Shown here one piece after another: positions 42,240-49,761 of a stretch of 64,000 bases of DNA (its first letter is position 1; each line of letters opens with the position of its first letter). The stretch is taken from the NCBI RefSeq assembly GCF_028206795.1, contig NZ_JAQLFJ010000010.1, forward strand, positions 1-64,000, in the 5' to 3' direction. The notes beneath the pieces are model-generated. The model had not been told where the DNA came from. It worked only from the letters and a program-made list of their open reading frames with translations, and made no database searches. This DNA is from Collinsella aerofaciens (GTDB lineage: Bacteria > Actinomycetota > Coriobacteriia > Coriobacteriales > Coriobacteriaceae). The position numbers were made by a program, and so were the translations under genes.

Positions 42240-42366
42240 GATCTGTAACAGCAAGAGGCCTATTCCGCTTCTACATGTTACAGATCAAGATATTCCTAAA
42301 ACACCCTAAGTTTCATCTCAATCTGTAACAGTTAGATGCCGAATATCGGTCTTGGTGTTACAGATT
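42240..42366. repeat. Tandem ATCTGTAACA palindromes
   Basis: Two palindromes lie 80 bases apart. Copy 1 has GATCTGTAACA (42240-42250) and TGTTACAGATC (42276-42286). Copy 2 has AATCTGTAACA (42320-42330) and TGTTACAGATT (42356-42366). Arm-to-arm spacing is exactly 36 bases in both, while the centres differ apart from a few positions. There is no T run or coding frame. They lie in the 530-base gap between the beta-glucoside terminator and tRNA-Thr. Confidence 0.8.
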
Positions 42367-42480
42367 TAGACAAACTGGAGGACGAGACAAACCAAAAACG
42401 GGATGGGCGCTAACCCGATGGCGCACCACCTAAATAGAAACGGGCTCTGTCCCATATAGAGACAGAGCCCGAAACTCTCA

Positions 42481-42555
42481 TGGAGCCAGTGACAGGAATC
42501 GAACCCGCAACCCACTGATTACAAATCAGTTGCGCTACCGTTGCGCCACACTGGC
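42481..42555 (-). tRNA. tRNA-Thr (TGT)
   Basis: 75 bases with acceptor GCCAGTG, anticodon loop TTTGTAA (TGT, threonine), T arm GGGTTCGATTCC and encoded CCA. A 28-base internal portion is duplicated at 42712-42739. Confidence 0.96.
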
Positions 42556-42711
42556 ACACTTGGCGCTTTCGCGCGAAGCCTGTTTAGGATAAAGGAATTG
42601 AGGACGGGGCGCAACAGGCCCTTCGACCGACCACATCTCAAAAACCGTTCGTCAGAACGAACAGTTTTATCTGTTCGTCAAAACATAAACCTATTCGTTT
42701 TGACAGCTGCA

Positions 42712-42739
42712 AACCCGCAACCCACTGATTACAAATCAG
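42712..42739 (-). repeat. Partial copy of tRNA-Thr
   Basis: These 28 bases are identical to 42502-42529 of tRNA-Thr, covering the anticodon stem-loop, variable region and half of the T arm. The acceptor stem and D arm are not duplicated, so this is not a gene. Between the copies (42600-42710) the motif TTCGTCAAAAC occurs in both orientations. It may be an attachment-site footprint of a lost element. Confidence 0.75.
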
Positions 42740-42781
42740 CGGGTAGACCAATCTAGGAAACGGCTCTCTGCCGCAACTCCC

Positions 42782-43459
42782 CTACCGTCCGCGCAGGGCC
42801 TTGAGCTTGGCCAGGGCATCGGGGCTCAGGCGACTGCCCAGGGTCATCTTGATCTGCGGGGCTTCCTCGGCCTCGTGAACGTCGTTGTCGATCTGTTTGA
42901 TCTCGTCCACCAGCATACGGCTCGAGATGCGCGTGACGCCCTTGCCCATGACGACGGCCTGTATTGTGCCGTCACTCGATACCACGGAGCACGCGCGGCC
43001 TTCCTCACGCGCCTCGATGCAGAGCTTCTGCACCACGGTATCGGCAGAGACGCCCGTCGGCGAGAACTCGATGCGCACGCCGCGGGCCGGTAGGTTGGGG
43101 CGCTCGTTGGAGATGTTGCCCGCGCCGTCGAACACGATCACGGCCTCGTAACGGCCCTGGGCAAACGCCGCGACATCGTTGATAAGCGCAGTACGAGCCA
43201 TATCGTGGACGTCGCTGGAATATGGATCGTCGGAATGGTCGTAGACGAGCTTTTCGTAGCGCGGCGTGCAGTGAATCACGTTGTAGCCGTCGACCACCAG
43301 CAGCTCGGGCTTATTGGAGTGCACCGTCGAGACCGGGTCGGCGATGGCCTGCGCAAACGCATTGCCGCCCACGCCATAGGTCGCGGCCGAAACAATCGGC
43401 TTGGCCGAGCCCTCGCCAAAGCGCTTGGCCTTGGACTTGGCGCGGTTCTTCTTGGACAT
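42782..43459 (-). CDS. NYN-domain ribonuclease, YacP/Rae1-like
   Basis: A 225-residue protein whose NYN (PIN-like) domain begins at LLVVDGYNVIHC (about residue 54) and includes acidic residues in VIVFDGAG and VVSSDGTIQ. B. subtilis YacP (Rae1) cuts mRNA in the ribosomal A site. In many Gram-positive genomes it follows rlmB and cysS, as here. GGAGGAG in the end of rlmB serves as ribosome site; the genes are 3 bases apart. The basic N-terminus (MSKKNRAKSKAKRF) may contact RNA. Confidence 0.88.
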   Translation of the reverse strand: MSKKNRAKSKAKRFGEGSAKPIVSAATYGVGGNAFAQAIADPVSTVHSNKPELLVVDGYNVIHCTPRYEKLVYDHSDDPYSSDVHDMARTALINDVAAFAQGRYEAVIVFDGAGNISNERPNLPARGVRIEFSPTGVSADTVVQKLCIEAREEGRACSVVSSDGTIQAVVMGKGVTRISSRMLVDEIKQIDNDVHEAEEAPQIKMTLGSRLSPDALAKLKALRGR

Positions 43460-43462
43460 GCG

Positions 43463-44383
43463 CTACTCCTCCCCCATGAGCTCGCCGGCATTGCGGCGCA
43501 GCCACTCAAAGCACAGCGCGGTGGTCGCCTGGGCCACGTTGAGACTCTCGGTCATGCCGCGCTGGGGAAGCTTGGTCAAAAAGTCGCATTTCTCGAGCAC
43601 CAGGCGCGAGATGCCGTCGCCCTCGGAGCCCATGACGAGCGCAACGCGGCCCTCGAAGGGAGCATCCCAGCAGCTGCCCTCGGCGTGCTCGGAAGCACCG
43701 CCCACCCAAAAGCCGGCGGCCTTGAGGTCGTCAAGCGCTCGGGCGATATTGGGAACCTGCGCGATGGGCAGGTGCATGACGGCACCAGCGGAGGTTTTGT
43801 AGCTGCCCACGGTCACACCGGCGGCGCGCTTGTTGGCAATGATGACGCCCGCTGCGCCCACGACCTCGGCAGAGCGCACGATCGCACCAAAATTGCCATC
43901 GTCGGTCACATGGTCGAGCACGACGACGAGCGCCGGTCCTTCACCCGCGCGATCGAGAATATCGGCGACATCGGCATAGGGGAAATTGCCCACCTCGAGC
44001 GCAATGCCCTGGTGAGCGCCATGGCTCGACAGCGCATCGAGCTGCGTGCGCGGCACATACTTAATGCGGACGTCCGCGGCGTTGAGGTCGTCGACCAGGC
44101 GCGACAAGGCGGCATCGCGCTCCCCGCCCTCGGCGATGAGCGCGCACTTGACGGGAAAGCCGGTACGCAGTGCCTCGGCGGCAGCACGACGACCTTCGAT
44201 AAACTCGCCCTTGGGAACCTGAACGTTGTCGCGGTTGCGATCTCGCTGCGAACGCGCAGCCTGGGCTTGGGAGCGCTCGCGCTGGCCCTTGGGAGTGGCA
44301 GCGCGGTCGTTGCGGCGAATCGGACGCGAGCCAGAAGCAGCCTGCTTGCCTCCACGCGGTGCACGTTTGCGATTGTCGGCCAT
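43463..44383 (-). CDS. rlmB: 23S rRNA (guanosine-2'-O-)-methyltransferase
   Basis: A SpoU/TrmH-type knotted methyltransferase of 306 residues that methylates a ribose in 23S rRNA domain V. A basic, disordered N-terminal extension of about 50 residues precedes the substrate-binding domain (EFIEGRRAAAEAL). The SAM-binding knot is formed by NFGAIVRSAEVVGAAGVI, VMGSEGDGISRLVLEKCD and MTESLNVAQATT. It lies between cysS and the YacP-like gene, a conserved order. Confidence 0.93.
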   Translation of the reverse strand: MADNRKRAPRGGKQAASGSRPIRRNDRAATPKGQRERSQAQAARSQRDRNRDNVQVPKGEFIEGRRAAAEALRTGFPVKCALIAEGGERDAALSRLVDDLNAADVRIKYVPRTQLDALSSHGAHQGIALEVGNFPYADVADILDRAGEGPALVVVLDHVTDDGNFGAIVRSAEVVGAAGVIIANKRAAGVTVGSYKTSAGAVMHLPIAQVPNIARALDDLKAAGFWVGGASEHAEGSCWDAPFEGRVALVMGSEGDGISRLVLEKCDFLTKLPQRGMTESLNVAQATTALCFEWLRRNAGELMGEE

Positions 44384-44526
44384 AAAACGGCCTCCTTAAA
44401 TAGATAACGAACAAGAATCGACCGTCCGAGCCACGGCACCTTGCCTTTCAATCGTTGGGCATGACCACCAGGTCTATGCCCTCCTCTTTCAAGGCAATCT
44501 GCCGCACCTCGAACGGTCGACAAATA

Positions 44527-45993
44527 CTAGAGACTCTTAATACGAGTACCCGCGGCCGTATCTTCAATCGTCAGGCCCAGGTCCTTGAGCTGGTCGCGGA
44601 TGGCGTCGGCCAGATCCCAGTTCTTGGCGGCACGGGCCTCGGCACGGGCCTCGAGAATCTTGGCAGCGGCCTCGTCCACGTCGTCACCCGTGTAGGCGAC
44701 CAGGCCGGCGGCAACGCCCAGCAGGCCCAGCGGCAACTCGACCTTGGGCTCGGGGAGCTCGACGCCAAACGTATCGAGCAGCTCGACCAGCGTATCGGCA
44801 GCAGCAAGCGCAGCGGCCTTGTCGGCAGCGTCGCCCGCCTGCTCCAGGTACTGGTTGCACTCGGTCACAAAGCCAAAGACAGCACCCATGGCACCGGCAG
44901 TGTTAAAGTCGTCGTCCATGCACTCCTTAAAGGCGGCACGGGCCTCGGCGGCCTTAGCGGCAAACGCCTCGGATGCTGCCTCATCGGCATCGGCCGTCGC
45001 ATGGTTCGCGGCCCAGCGCAGGTTCTCGACCGTACCGGCAATGCGTGTGAGCGAGTTCTCGGCACCATCCAGACGCTCCCAGGAGAAGTCAAGCGGCGAG
45101 CGATAACTCGTCTGCAGCATCAGCAGGCGCAGGGCCGCGGCAGAGTGCTGTTCGAGCACCTCGGCCAGCGTAAAGAAGTTTCCGAGCGACTTGGACATCT
45201 TCTCGCCGTCGACCAGCAGCATGCCCGTGTGCATCCAGGTGTTGGAGAAGCCCTGGTGCCAGGCGCAGGTGGCCTGAGCGCACTCGTTCTCGTGATGCGG
45301 GAAGGCAAGGTCGGAGCCGCCGCCGTGGATGTCGATCGGAGTGCCCAGGTAGCGATGCACCATGGCGGCGCACTCGGTGTGCCAACCGGGACGGCCTTCG
45401 CCCCAGGGGCTCGGCCAGCTGGGTTCGCCGGGCTTAGCGGCCTTCCACAGGGCAAAGTCGAGCGGATCGTTCTTGTCCTCGTTCTCCTCGATGCGCGCGC
45501 CAACCATAAGGTCGTCGATGTTGCGGCCCGAGACCTGACCATAGTTGGGATCGCTGCGCACGGCAAAGTACACATCGCCGTTATCGGCTGCGTAAGCGTG
45601 GCCCTGCTCGATAAGCGTCTTGATCATGGCGATCATGGGGCCGATCTCCTTGGTGGCGCGGGGGCGCACATCGGGATCGAGCACGTTGGCGGCGCGCATG
45701 ACGCCGATAAACTTGTCGGAGAACTCCGTCGCGACCTCGGCGGCCGTTCGGCCCTGCTCGTTGGCGCGCTTGATGATCTTGTCATCGACATCGGTGAGGT
45801 TCTGGGCGAACGTGACCTCGTAGCCGCTCGCGATGAGCCAGCGACGAATCACGTCAAAGCTGATGAACGTGCGGGCATTGCCGATGTGGATGTTGTCGTA
45901 GACCGTGGGGCCGCACACGTACATGCGGACCTTGCCGGACTCGATGGGCTGGAACTCTTCCTTTTTATGGGTAGCGCTGTTGTAGATACGCAT
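44527..45993 (-). CDS. cysS: Cysteinyl-tRNA synthetase
   Basis: A class I synthetase of 488 residues. The HIGH motif reads HIGNARTFI, the zinc ligands include CGPTVYDN and the WHTECAAM/HHENECAQ segments, and the KMSKS loop is KMSKSLGN. The C-terminal DALR-like anticodon domain ends near residue 488. It starts 3 bases after ispF ends; ispD, ispF, cysS is a common arrangement in Gram-positive genomes. Confidence 0.97.
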   Translation of the reverse strand: MRIYNSATHKKEEFQPIESGKVRMYVCGPTVYDNIHIGNARTFISFDVIRRWLIASGYEVTFAQNLTDVDDKIIKRANEQGRTAAEVATEFSDKFIGVMRAANVLDPDVRPRATKEIGPMIAMIKTLIEQGHAYAADNGDVYFAVRSDPNYGQVSGRNIDDLMVGARIEENEDKNDPLDFALWKAAKPGEPSWPSPWGEGRPGWHTECAAMVHRYLGTPIDIHGGGSDLAFPHHENECAQATCAWHQGFSNTWMHTGMLLVDGEKMSKSLGNFFTLAEVLEQHSAAALRLLMLQTSYRSPLDFSWERLDGAENSLTRIAGTVENLRWAANHATADADEAASEAFAAKAAEARAAFKECMDDDFNTAGAMGAVFGFVTECNQYLEQAGDAADKAAALAAADTLVELLDTFGVELPEPKVELPLGLLGVAAGLVAYTGDDVDEAAAKILEARAEARAAKNWDLADAIRDQLKDLGLTIEDTAAGTRIKSL

Positions 45994-45996
45994 TCG

Positions 45997-46491
45997 TTAC
46001 TCCTTAACGGTTTTCTGTAGCAGGCAGACGGCCCAGGCACCGATTCCCTCGCCCTGGCCTTCCCAACCGAGCTTTTCGGTCGTAGTGGCGGCGACGCCCA
46101 CGTTTTCGACGTCGACGCCCAGGGCATGGGCAAGGTTGGCGCGCATGGCATCGCGGTGCGGGGTGATCTTGGGTTGCTGACAGGCAATGGTGCAATCGGC
46201 ATCGACAAACTCGAAGCCCAGTTCGCGCGCGTAGTCCATCACGCGAGCGAGCAGCACCATCGAATCGGCACCCTCATAGGCGGGGTCGGTATCGGGGAAT
46301 AGCTTGCCGATGTCTCCCCCGCGGCAGGCGCCCAGAATGGCGTCGGCCAAGGCGTGCGCGAGCACATCGGCATCCGAGTGGCCCAGCAGGCCGCGCTCGT
46401 AGGGAATGTCAACACCGCCGATGATACATCGACGCCCCTCCACCAGACGGTGGACGTCGTAGCCATGGCCAATGCGCAGGTTACTGAACAT
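45997..46491 (-). CDS. ispF: 2-C-methyl-D-erythritol 2,4-cyclodiphosphate synthase
   Basis: This catalyses the fifth step of the MEP isoprenoid pathway. The 164-residue protein shows GHGYDVHRL with the zinc-binding Asp and His, IGGVDIPYERGLLGHSDADVLAHALADAILGA, and ATTTEKLGWEGQGEGI at the C-terminus. I use the ATG at 46491 (MFSNLRIGHG); it overlaps the 3' end of ispD by 11 bases, so the two are translationally coupled. Confidence 0.96.
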   Translation of the reverse strand: MFSNLRIGHGYDVHRLVEGRRCIIGGVDIPYERGLLGHSDADVLAHALADAILGACRGGDIGKLFPDTDPAYEGADSMVLLARVMDYARELGFEFVDADCTIACQQPKITPHRDAMRANLAHALGVDVENVGVAATTTEKLGWEGQGEGIGAWAVCLLQKTVKE

Positions 46492-47209
46492 GGGGAAGGT
46501 CCTCTCCCTCGGCCATACGGCCAAGCAGAATCGCGGTTACGGGACGAAGGTCCTCGGGCACCGTCACCTTTAGGTTGTCGCGTGGGCTCTGGACGCAGCG
46601 GACGCGCCCACCCATGCGCTCGACCAGCGATGAATCGTCGGTACCGATAAAGCCCTCGGCAATCGCCGCGGCGTGAGCGCGCTTCATGGCGTCGACGCTA
46701 AAGATCTGCGGCGTCTGCGCGGCCCAATAGAGCTCGCGCGGCGGCGTCTCGACGATGTTGTCGCCATCGACGATCTTGAGCGTATCGATCGCGGGCTGAC
46801 CGCACACGACACCGTCGAGGGCACGGTCGCTCACGAGCACGTCGATAGCGTGGTCGATAGCCTCGGTCGTAATGAGCGGACGGGCGCCATCGTGGATGGC
46901 GACATATTCAAAGCCCGCCGGCACCGCGTGCACGCCGGCGCGGGTGGAATCCTGGCGGGTCTCGCCGGCATCGGCAAAGCTGATGGGCGTGCTATACGAA
47001 TACGGGCTGATGGCCAGGCGGCGCATCTCGGCACGACGCTCGGCAGGGCAAACCACGACGATGTGGCCGACCTTATTGCTACGGTCAAATGCGCGGATGG
47101 ACCAGCTCATAAGCGGACGACCCGCTACATTGACGAGCTGCTTGCCACCGGGGTTACCAAAGCGCTGGCCGCTGCCACCGGCAACGACCACGGCGCATAC
47201 GGGCGCCAT
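46481..47209 (-). CDS. ispD: 2-C-methyl-D-erythritol 4-phosphate cytidylyltransferase
   Basis: The third MEP-pathway enzyme, 242 residues. The CTP-binding N-terminus VVVAGGSGQRFGNPGGKQ is followed by HDGARPLI and the AAQTPQIF segment. TDDSSLVERMGGRV and GDNIVETPPREL complete the fold. Its ATG overlaps the disA stop by one base (TAATG). ispE is also in this window (60940), so three pathway genes are within 15 kb. Confidence 0.96.
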   Translation of the reverse strand: MAPVCAVVVAGGSGQRFGNPGGKQLVNVAGRPLMSWSIRAFDRSNKVGHIVVVCPAERRAEMRRLAISPYSYSTPISFADAGETRQDSTRAGVHAVPAGFEYVAIHDGARPLITTEAIDHAIDVLVSDRALDGVVCGQPAIDTLKIVDGDNIVETPPRELYWAAQTPQIFSVDAMKRAHAAAIAEGFIGTDDSSLVERMGGRVRCVQSPRDNLKVTVPEDLRPVTAILLGRMAEGEDLPHVQ

Positions 47210-48276
47210 TATGCGTTCCCCTGTTTGGTGCCCTTCATGCGGTACAGGGAGTCCGCAAGAATGGCAGGGTTGTTAACGCCAAAGTCGCCCAGGCGCTCCG
47301 GATCCTCGCTGATGTCGTCCATGAGCTCCTGCAGCGATCCATACTCGTCGACGATTTTCTCGGCCACGCCGTCGCGCACGACGGACACGCGCGAAAGCGT
47401 GCGCAGGCCCAGCGGTGTCATGACGGAGTCCTCGTCCAGGTCGTCGTAACCCAGAACCGCCGCCACATGCTGCGGGTCGGACAAGTCCTTGGGCGTCATA
47501 CGGCTCAGGTTGGCGCGGATCTTTTCGGCATTGGCCTCGGAAGAATCGCTCGCGTAGTCGCGAATCATCAGGTCGTACTCGGTATCCATGCTGGAGCCGG
47601 CGAGCTGCTCGAGCTGCATCTGCACGAGCTTGCCCTGGTTGCCCAACTTGACAATGCAATCCTTAAGCTCAGTCTTTGCCTGCTGCATGATCTCGAAACT
47701 CGAGAAAATGCCGGTGATGTCGGCGAGCGTAACGTAGTCGTCGAGCTCGAGGGCCGTCAGACGCAGCAGGGAGCGGTCGAGCGACTGACGGGTAGTCTGG
47801 AGCGTGGCGACGAGCTGGTTGACCGAGCTCATGATGGTGGTGACGGGCTGGATCTCGTAGCTCTTGCCGTGAACGTACACGTTGACGACGGCACGACGGG
47901 CCGAGACCGAGATCACGATGGCATCCGTGAGCACCGACATGCGGGCGGCGGTGCGGTGACGCATGCCCGTCTCACTCGTGGCGAGTGAGGGATCGGGATT
48001 GAGGTGGAAGTTGGCGCGCAGGATCTGGGTGAGGTCGCCGTCGATGACGATGGCGCCGTCCATCTTGGAAAGCTCGAACAGGCGGTTCGAGGTAAACGAA
48101 ATGTTGAGCGGGAAGCCGTCGTTACCAGCAGCGAGCACGTTTTCGGTGTCGCCGACGCAAATAAGAGCGCCCAGGTGACCAGCGATGATCATGTCGAGGG
48201 CGGTGCGGATCGGCTGGCCAGGTGCCGTCAGGCGGATGGCCTGTTCCATACGCTTTTGCAGCTCGTTCTTATCCAA
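47209..48276 (-). CDS. disA: DNA integrity scanning diadenylate cyclase DisA
   Basis: It makes cyclic di-AMP from two ATP molecules and, in Bacillus, pauses at branched DNA. The 355-residue protein has the DAC domain motifs DGAIVIDGD and GMRHRTAAR, a central coiled helix bundle, and a C-terminal HhH-like DNA-binding domain (DLSDPQHVAAVLGYDDLDEDSVMTPLGLRTLSRV). The start is TTG with GGGAG 7 bases upstream; no better start exists. In this and other actinobacteria it is usually the only diadenylate cyclase. It heads the disA, ispD, ispF, cysS, rlmB, yacP-like series. Confidence 0.95.
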   Translation of the reverse strand: MDKNELQKRMEQAIRLTAPGQPIRTALDMIIAGHLGALICVGDTENVLAAGNDGFPLNISFTSNRLFELSKMDGAIVIDGDLTQILRANFHLNPDPSLATSETGMRHRTAARMSVLTDAIVISVSARRAVVNVYVHGKSYEIQPVTTIMSSVNQLVATLQTTRQSLDRSLLRLTALELDDYVTLADITGIFSSFEIMQQAKTELKDCIVKLGNQGKLVQMQLEQLAGSSMDTEYDLMIRDYASDSSEANAEKIRANLSRMTPKDLSDPQHVAAVLGYDDLDEDSVMTPLGLRTLSRVSVVRDGVAEKIVDEYGSLQELMDDISEDPERLGDFGVNNPAILADSLYRMKGTKQGNA

Positions 48277-48437
48277 GGCATCGCTCCCATCGTATACGCT
48301 CCATAAACGTCAATAAGTTTCTCACGGTTTGCCTCTGTGACGCCCGCAAAATCCGATGCTTACAGAATGAGCGAACACAGCTGAGAGCCCCAATCCAAAT
48401 GAGCTGCTTATGTGGTAGCATCGGGATTCGCATAAAT

Positions 48438-48572
48438 GAGGGAGTAGTCGCGTGATCGGGTTCGCCTCCGGTGGCGCGGCAAGTCAACACACTGGCCGAT
48501 GCGGCCTGGCTTGCCTTAATGAACGAGACTCGTGGCTGTGCGCGCAACGCGTACGCCACGGGTCTTTTTTGT
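48438..48572 (+). ncRNA. yybP-ykoY manganese riboswitch
   Basis: The transcript opens with GAGGGAGTAG and later has TTAATGAACGAGACTC, both hallmark positions of the yybP-ykoY (Mn2+) aptamer. The 3' part folds into a terminator-like hairpin AGACTCGTGGC/GCCACGGGTCT (48526-48564) followed by TTTTTT. Mn2+ binding should therefore favour readthrough into mntP, a manganese exporter, which fits the known role of this class. The 160 bases between disA and this element show no gene. Confidence 0.88.
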
Positions 48573-48623
48573 TACTCCCCCAAGAGGTACACGCGGGCCC
48601 GCCCGCAGAGAGGGAGCCAGACT

Positions 48624-49202
48624 ATGGGACTCGCAGAGCTCGTACTGCTCGCCGTTGGCCTTTCGATGGATGCCTTTGCCGTATCCATCTGCAAGGGCCT
48701 TGGCATGAAGAAGATCAACCTTAAAGTCGCCGTGGTGCTCGGCCTGTTCTTTGGCGGCTTTCAGGCCGGCATGCCCGTAATCGGATGGGCGCTCGGCAGT
48801 CAATTCATGGGCATCATCGGACCCATCGACCATTGGATCGCCTTTATCCTTTTGGCCTTCATCGGCGGCAAAATGCTGTGGGAAGCCTTTACCGATGACG
48901 AGGATGAAGGCGACGGCAAGGATGCCGAAAAGATTGACCTGGGCGAGTACCTGATCCTCGCCATCGCCACCTCAATCGACGCCCTAGCCGTAGGCATCTC
49001 ATTTGCGGCGCTCTCAGTCGACATCATGCCCGCCGTGTCGCTCATCGGCATCACGACCTTTATCTTCTCCGTCGCCGGCGTAGCGATCGGCCACACCTTT
49101 GGCGCGCGCTACGAAAAGCCCGCCACCATCGTGGGTGGCGTCGTGCTCATCCTCATCGGGCTTAAGATCTTGCTTGAGCATCTGGGGATTTTGGCGCTGT
49201 AA
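48624..49202 (+). CDS. mntP: Manganese efflux pump MntP
   Basis: A 192-residue six-helix exporter with the internal repeat typical of MntP: LLAVGLSMDAFAVSICKG in the first half and ILAIATSIDALAVGISFAAL in the second, each with the Asp needed for Mn2+ transport. The acidic loop DDEDEGDGKD separates the halves. GAGAGGGAG precedes the ATG. The upstream riboswitch and this identification support each other. Confidence 0.95.
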   Translation: MGLAELVLLAVGLSMDAFAVSICKGLGMKKINLKVAVVLGLFFGGFQAGMPVIGWALGSQFMGIIGPIDHWIAFILLAFIGGKMLWEAFTDDEDEGDGKDAEKIDLGEYLILAIATSIDALAVGISFAALSVDIMPAVSLIGITTFIFSVAGVAIGHTFGARYEKPATIVGGVVLILIGLKILLEHLGILAL

Positions 49203-49238
49203 CGCCAAACGCAATCGCTCAAAACTCAACGCCAGTAC

Positions 49239-49273
49239 AAGGCCTCATGCAAAGTTTTGCATGAGGCCTTTTC
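49239..49273 (+). terminator. mntP terminator
   Basis: AAGGCCTCATGCAAA pairs perfectly with TTTGCATGAGGCCTT across a 2-base gap and is followed by TTCG. The 3' stem is adjacent to the hip operator, and GCAAA/TTTGC is common to both. Confidence 0.85.
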
Positions 49274-49275
49274 GT

Positions 49276-49314
49276 GCAGACTTTTGCATGTCATACTGAT
49301 ATGCAAAAGTCTGC
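49276..49314. promoter_or_regulatory. hipBA operator
   Basis: Perfect 14-base inverted arms GCAGACTTTTGCAT (49276-49289) and ATGCAAAAGTCTGC (49301-49314) are separated by 11 bases. The second arm ends 15 bases before the hipB-like ATG. This fits an autoregulatory site for the HTH antitoxin, overlapping the promoter. Confidence 0.8.
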
Positions 49315-49329
49315 ATGTTGGAGATCGCC

Positions 49330-49761
49330 ATGGATACCCTTCCCATCACCACACCACGCCAAGCTGGCATCTACGTGCGCCAGGCACGCGAGGCTCAGGG
49401 TCTCACCCGTGCCGCCCTCGCCAAAACGGCCAGTGTTTCGGAGCGCCTGCTCGCATCGCTCGAGCTAGGAGACGCCACCGGCATTCGACTCGACAAGTTG
49501 CTGTCCGTCTTTAACGCACTCGGCATAGGTCTCTTTGCGCAAAGCGATAACGACTCCATCGCATCGCCCTCCGAACATCCGACGACGAAAGCGGACCTCC
49601 CTATCGCGAACTCGAATGCCCTGCCAAAGCCAAGCGTAGGCAGACGACCCGCTCGACAGGGAACGCCATCTTCCTATGGTGCCTTGCTGGCCCAAATCGC
49701 AGCCGAGCAAGGCCTTTCCGACACTTCAGACCTCTCCTTTGGCTGTAAGGTTGTGAAATAA
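49330..49761 (+). CDS. HipB-like HTH antitoxin
   Basis: A 143-residue protein whose N-terminal part (about 15-70) is a Cro/C1-type HTH: AGIYVRQAREAQGLTRAALAKTASVSERLLASLE. The C-terminal 70 residues are Pro/Ser-rich and longer than E. coli HipB (88 residues). GGAGA lies 6 bases before the ATG at 49330. Its stop directly abuts the HipA-like ATG. As antitoxin it should neutralise the kinase and repress through the palindrome just upstream. Confidence 0.85.
   Translation: MDTLPITTPRQAGIYVRQAREAQGLTRAALAKTASVSERLLASLELGDATGIRLDKLLSVFNALGIGLFAQSDNDSIASPSEHPTTKADLPIANSNALPKPSVGRRPARQGTPSSYGALLAQIAAEQGLSDTSDLSFGCKVVK

Noticed and set aside
42139..42366. CRISPR array
   Set aside because: Repeated motifs here are inverted, differ in unit and spacing, and are only two or three per site. 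There are no cas genes in the window.
42541..42756. A 71-codon frame overlapping tRNA-Thr and its partial copy
   Set aside because: It overlaps the tRNA gene on the opposite strand, has no ribosome site and is composed of the repeat region.
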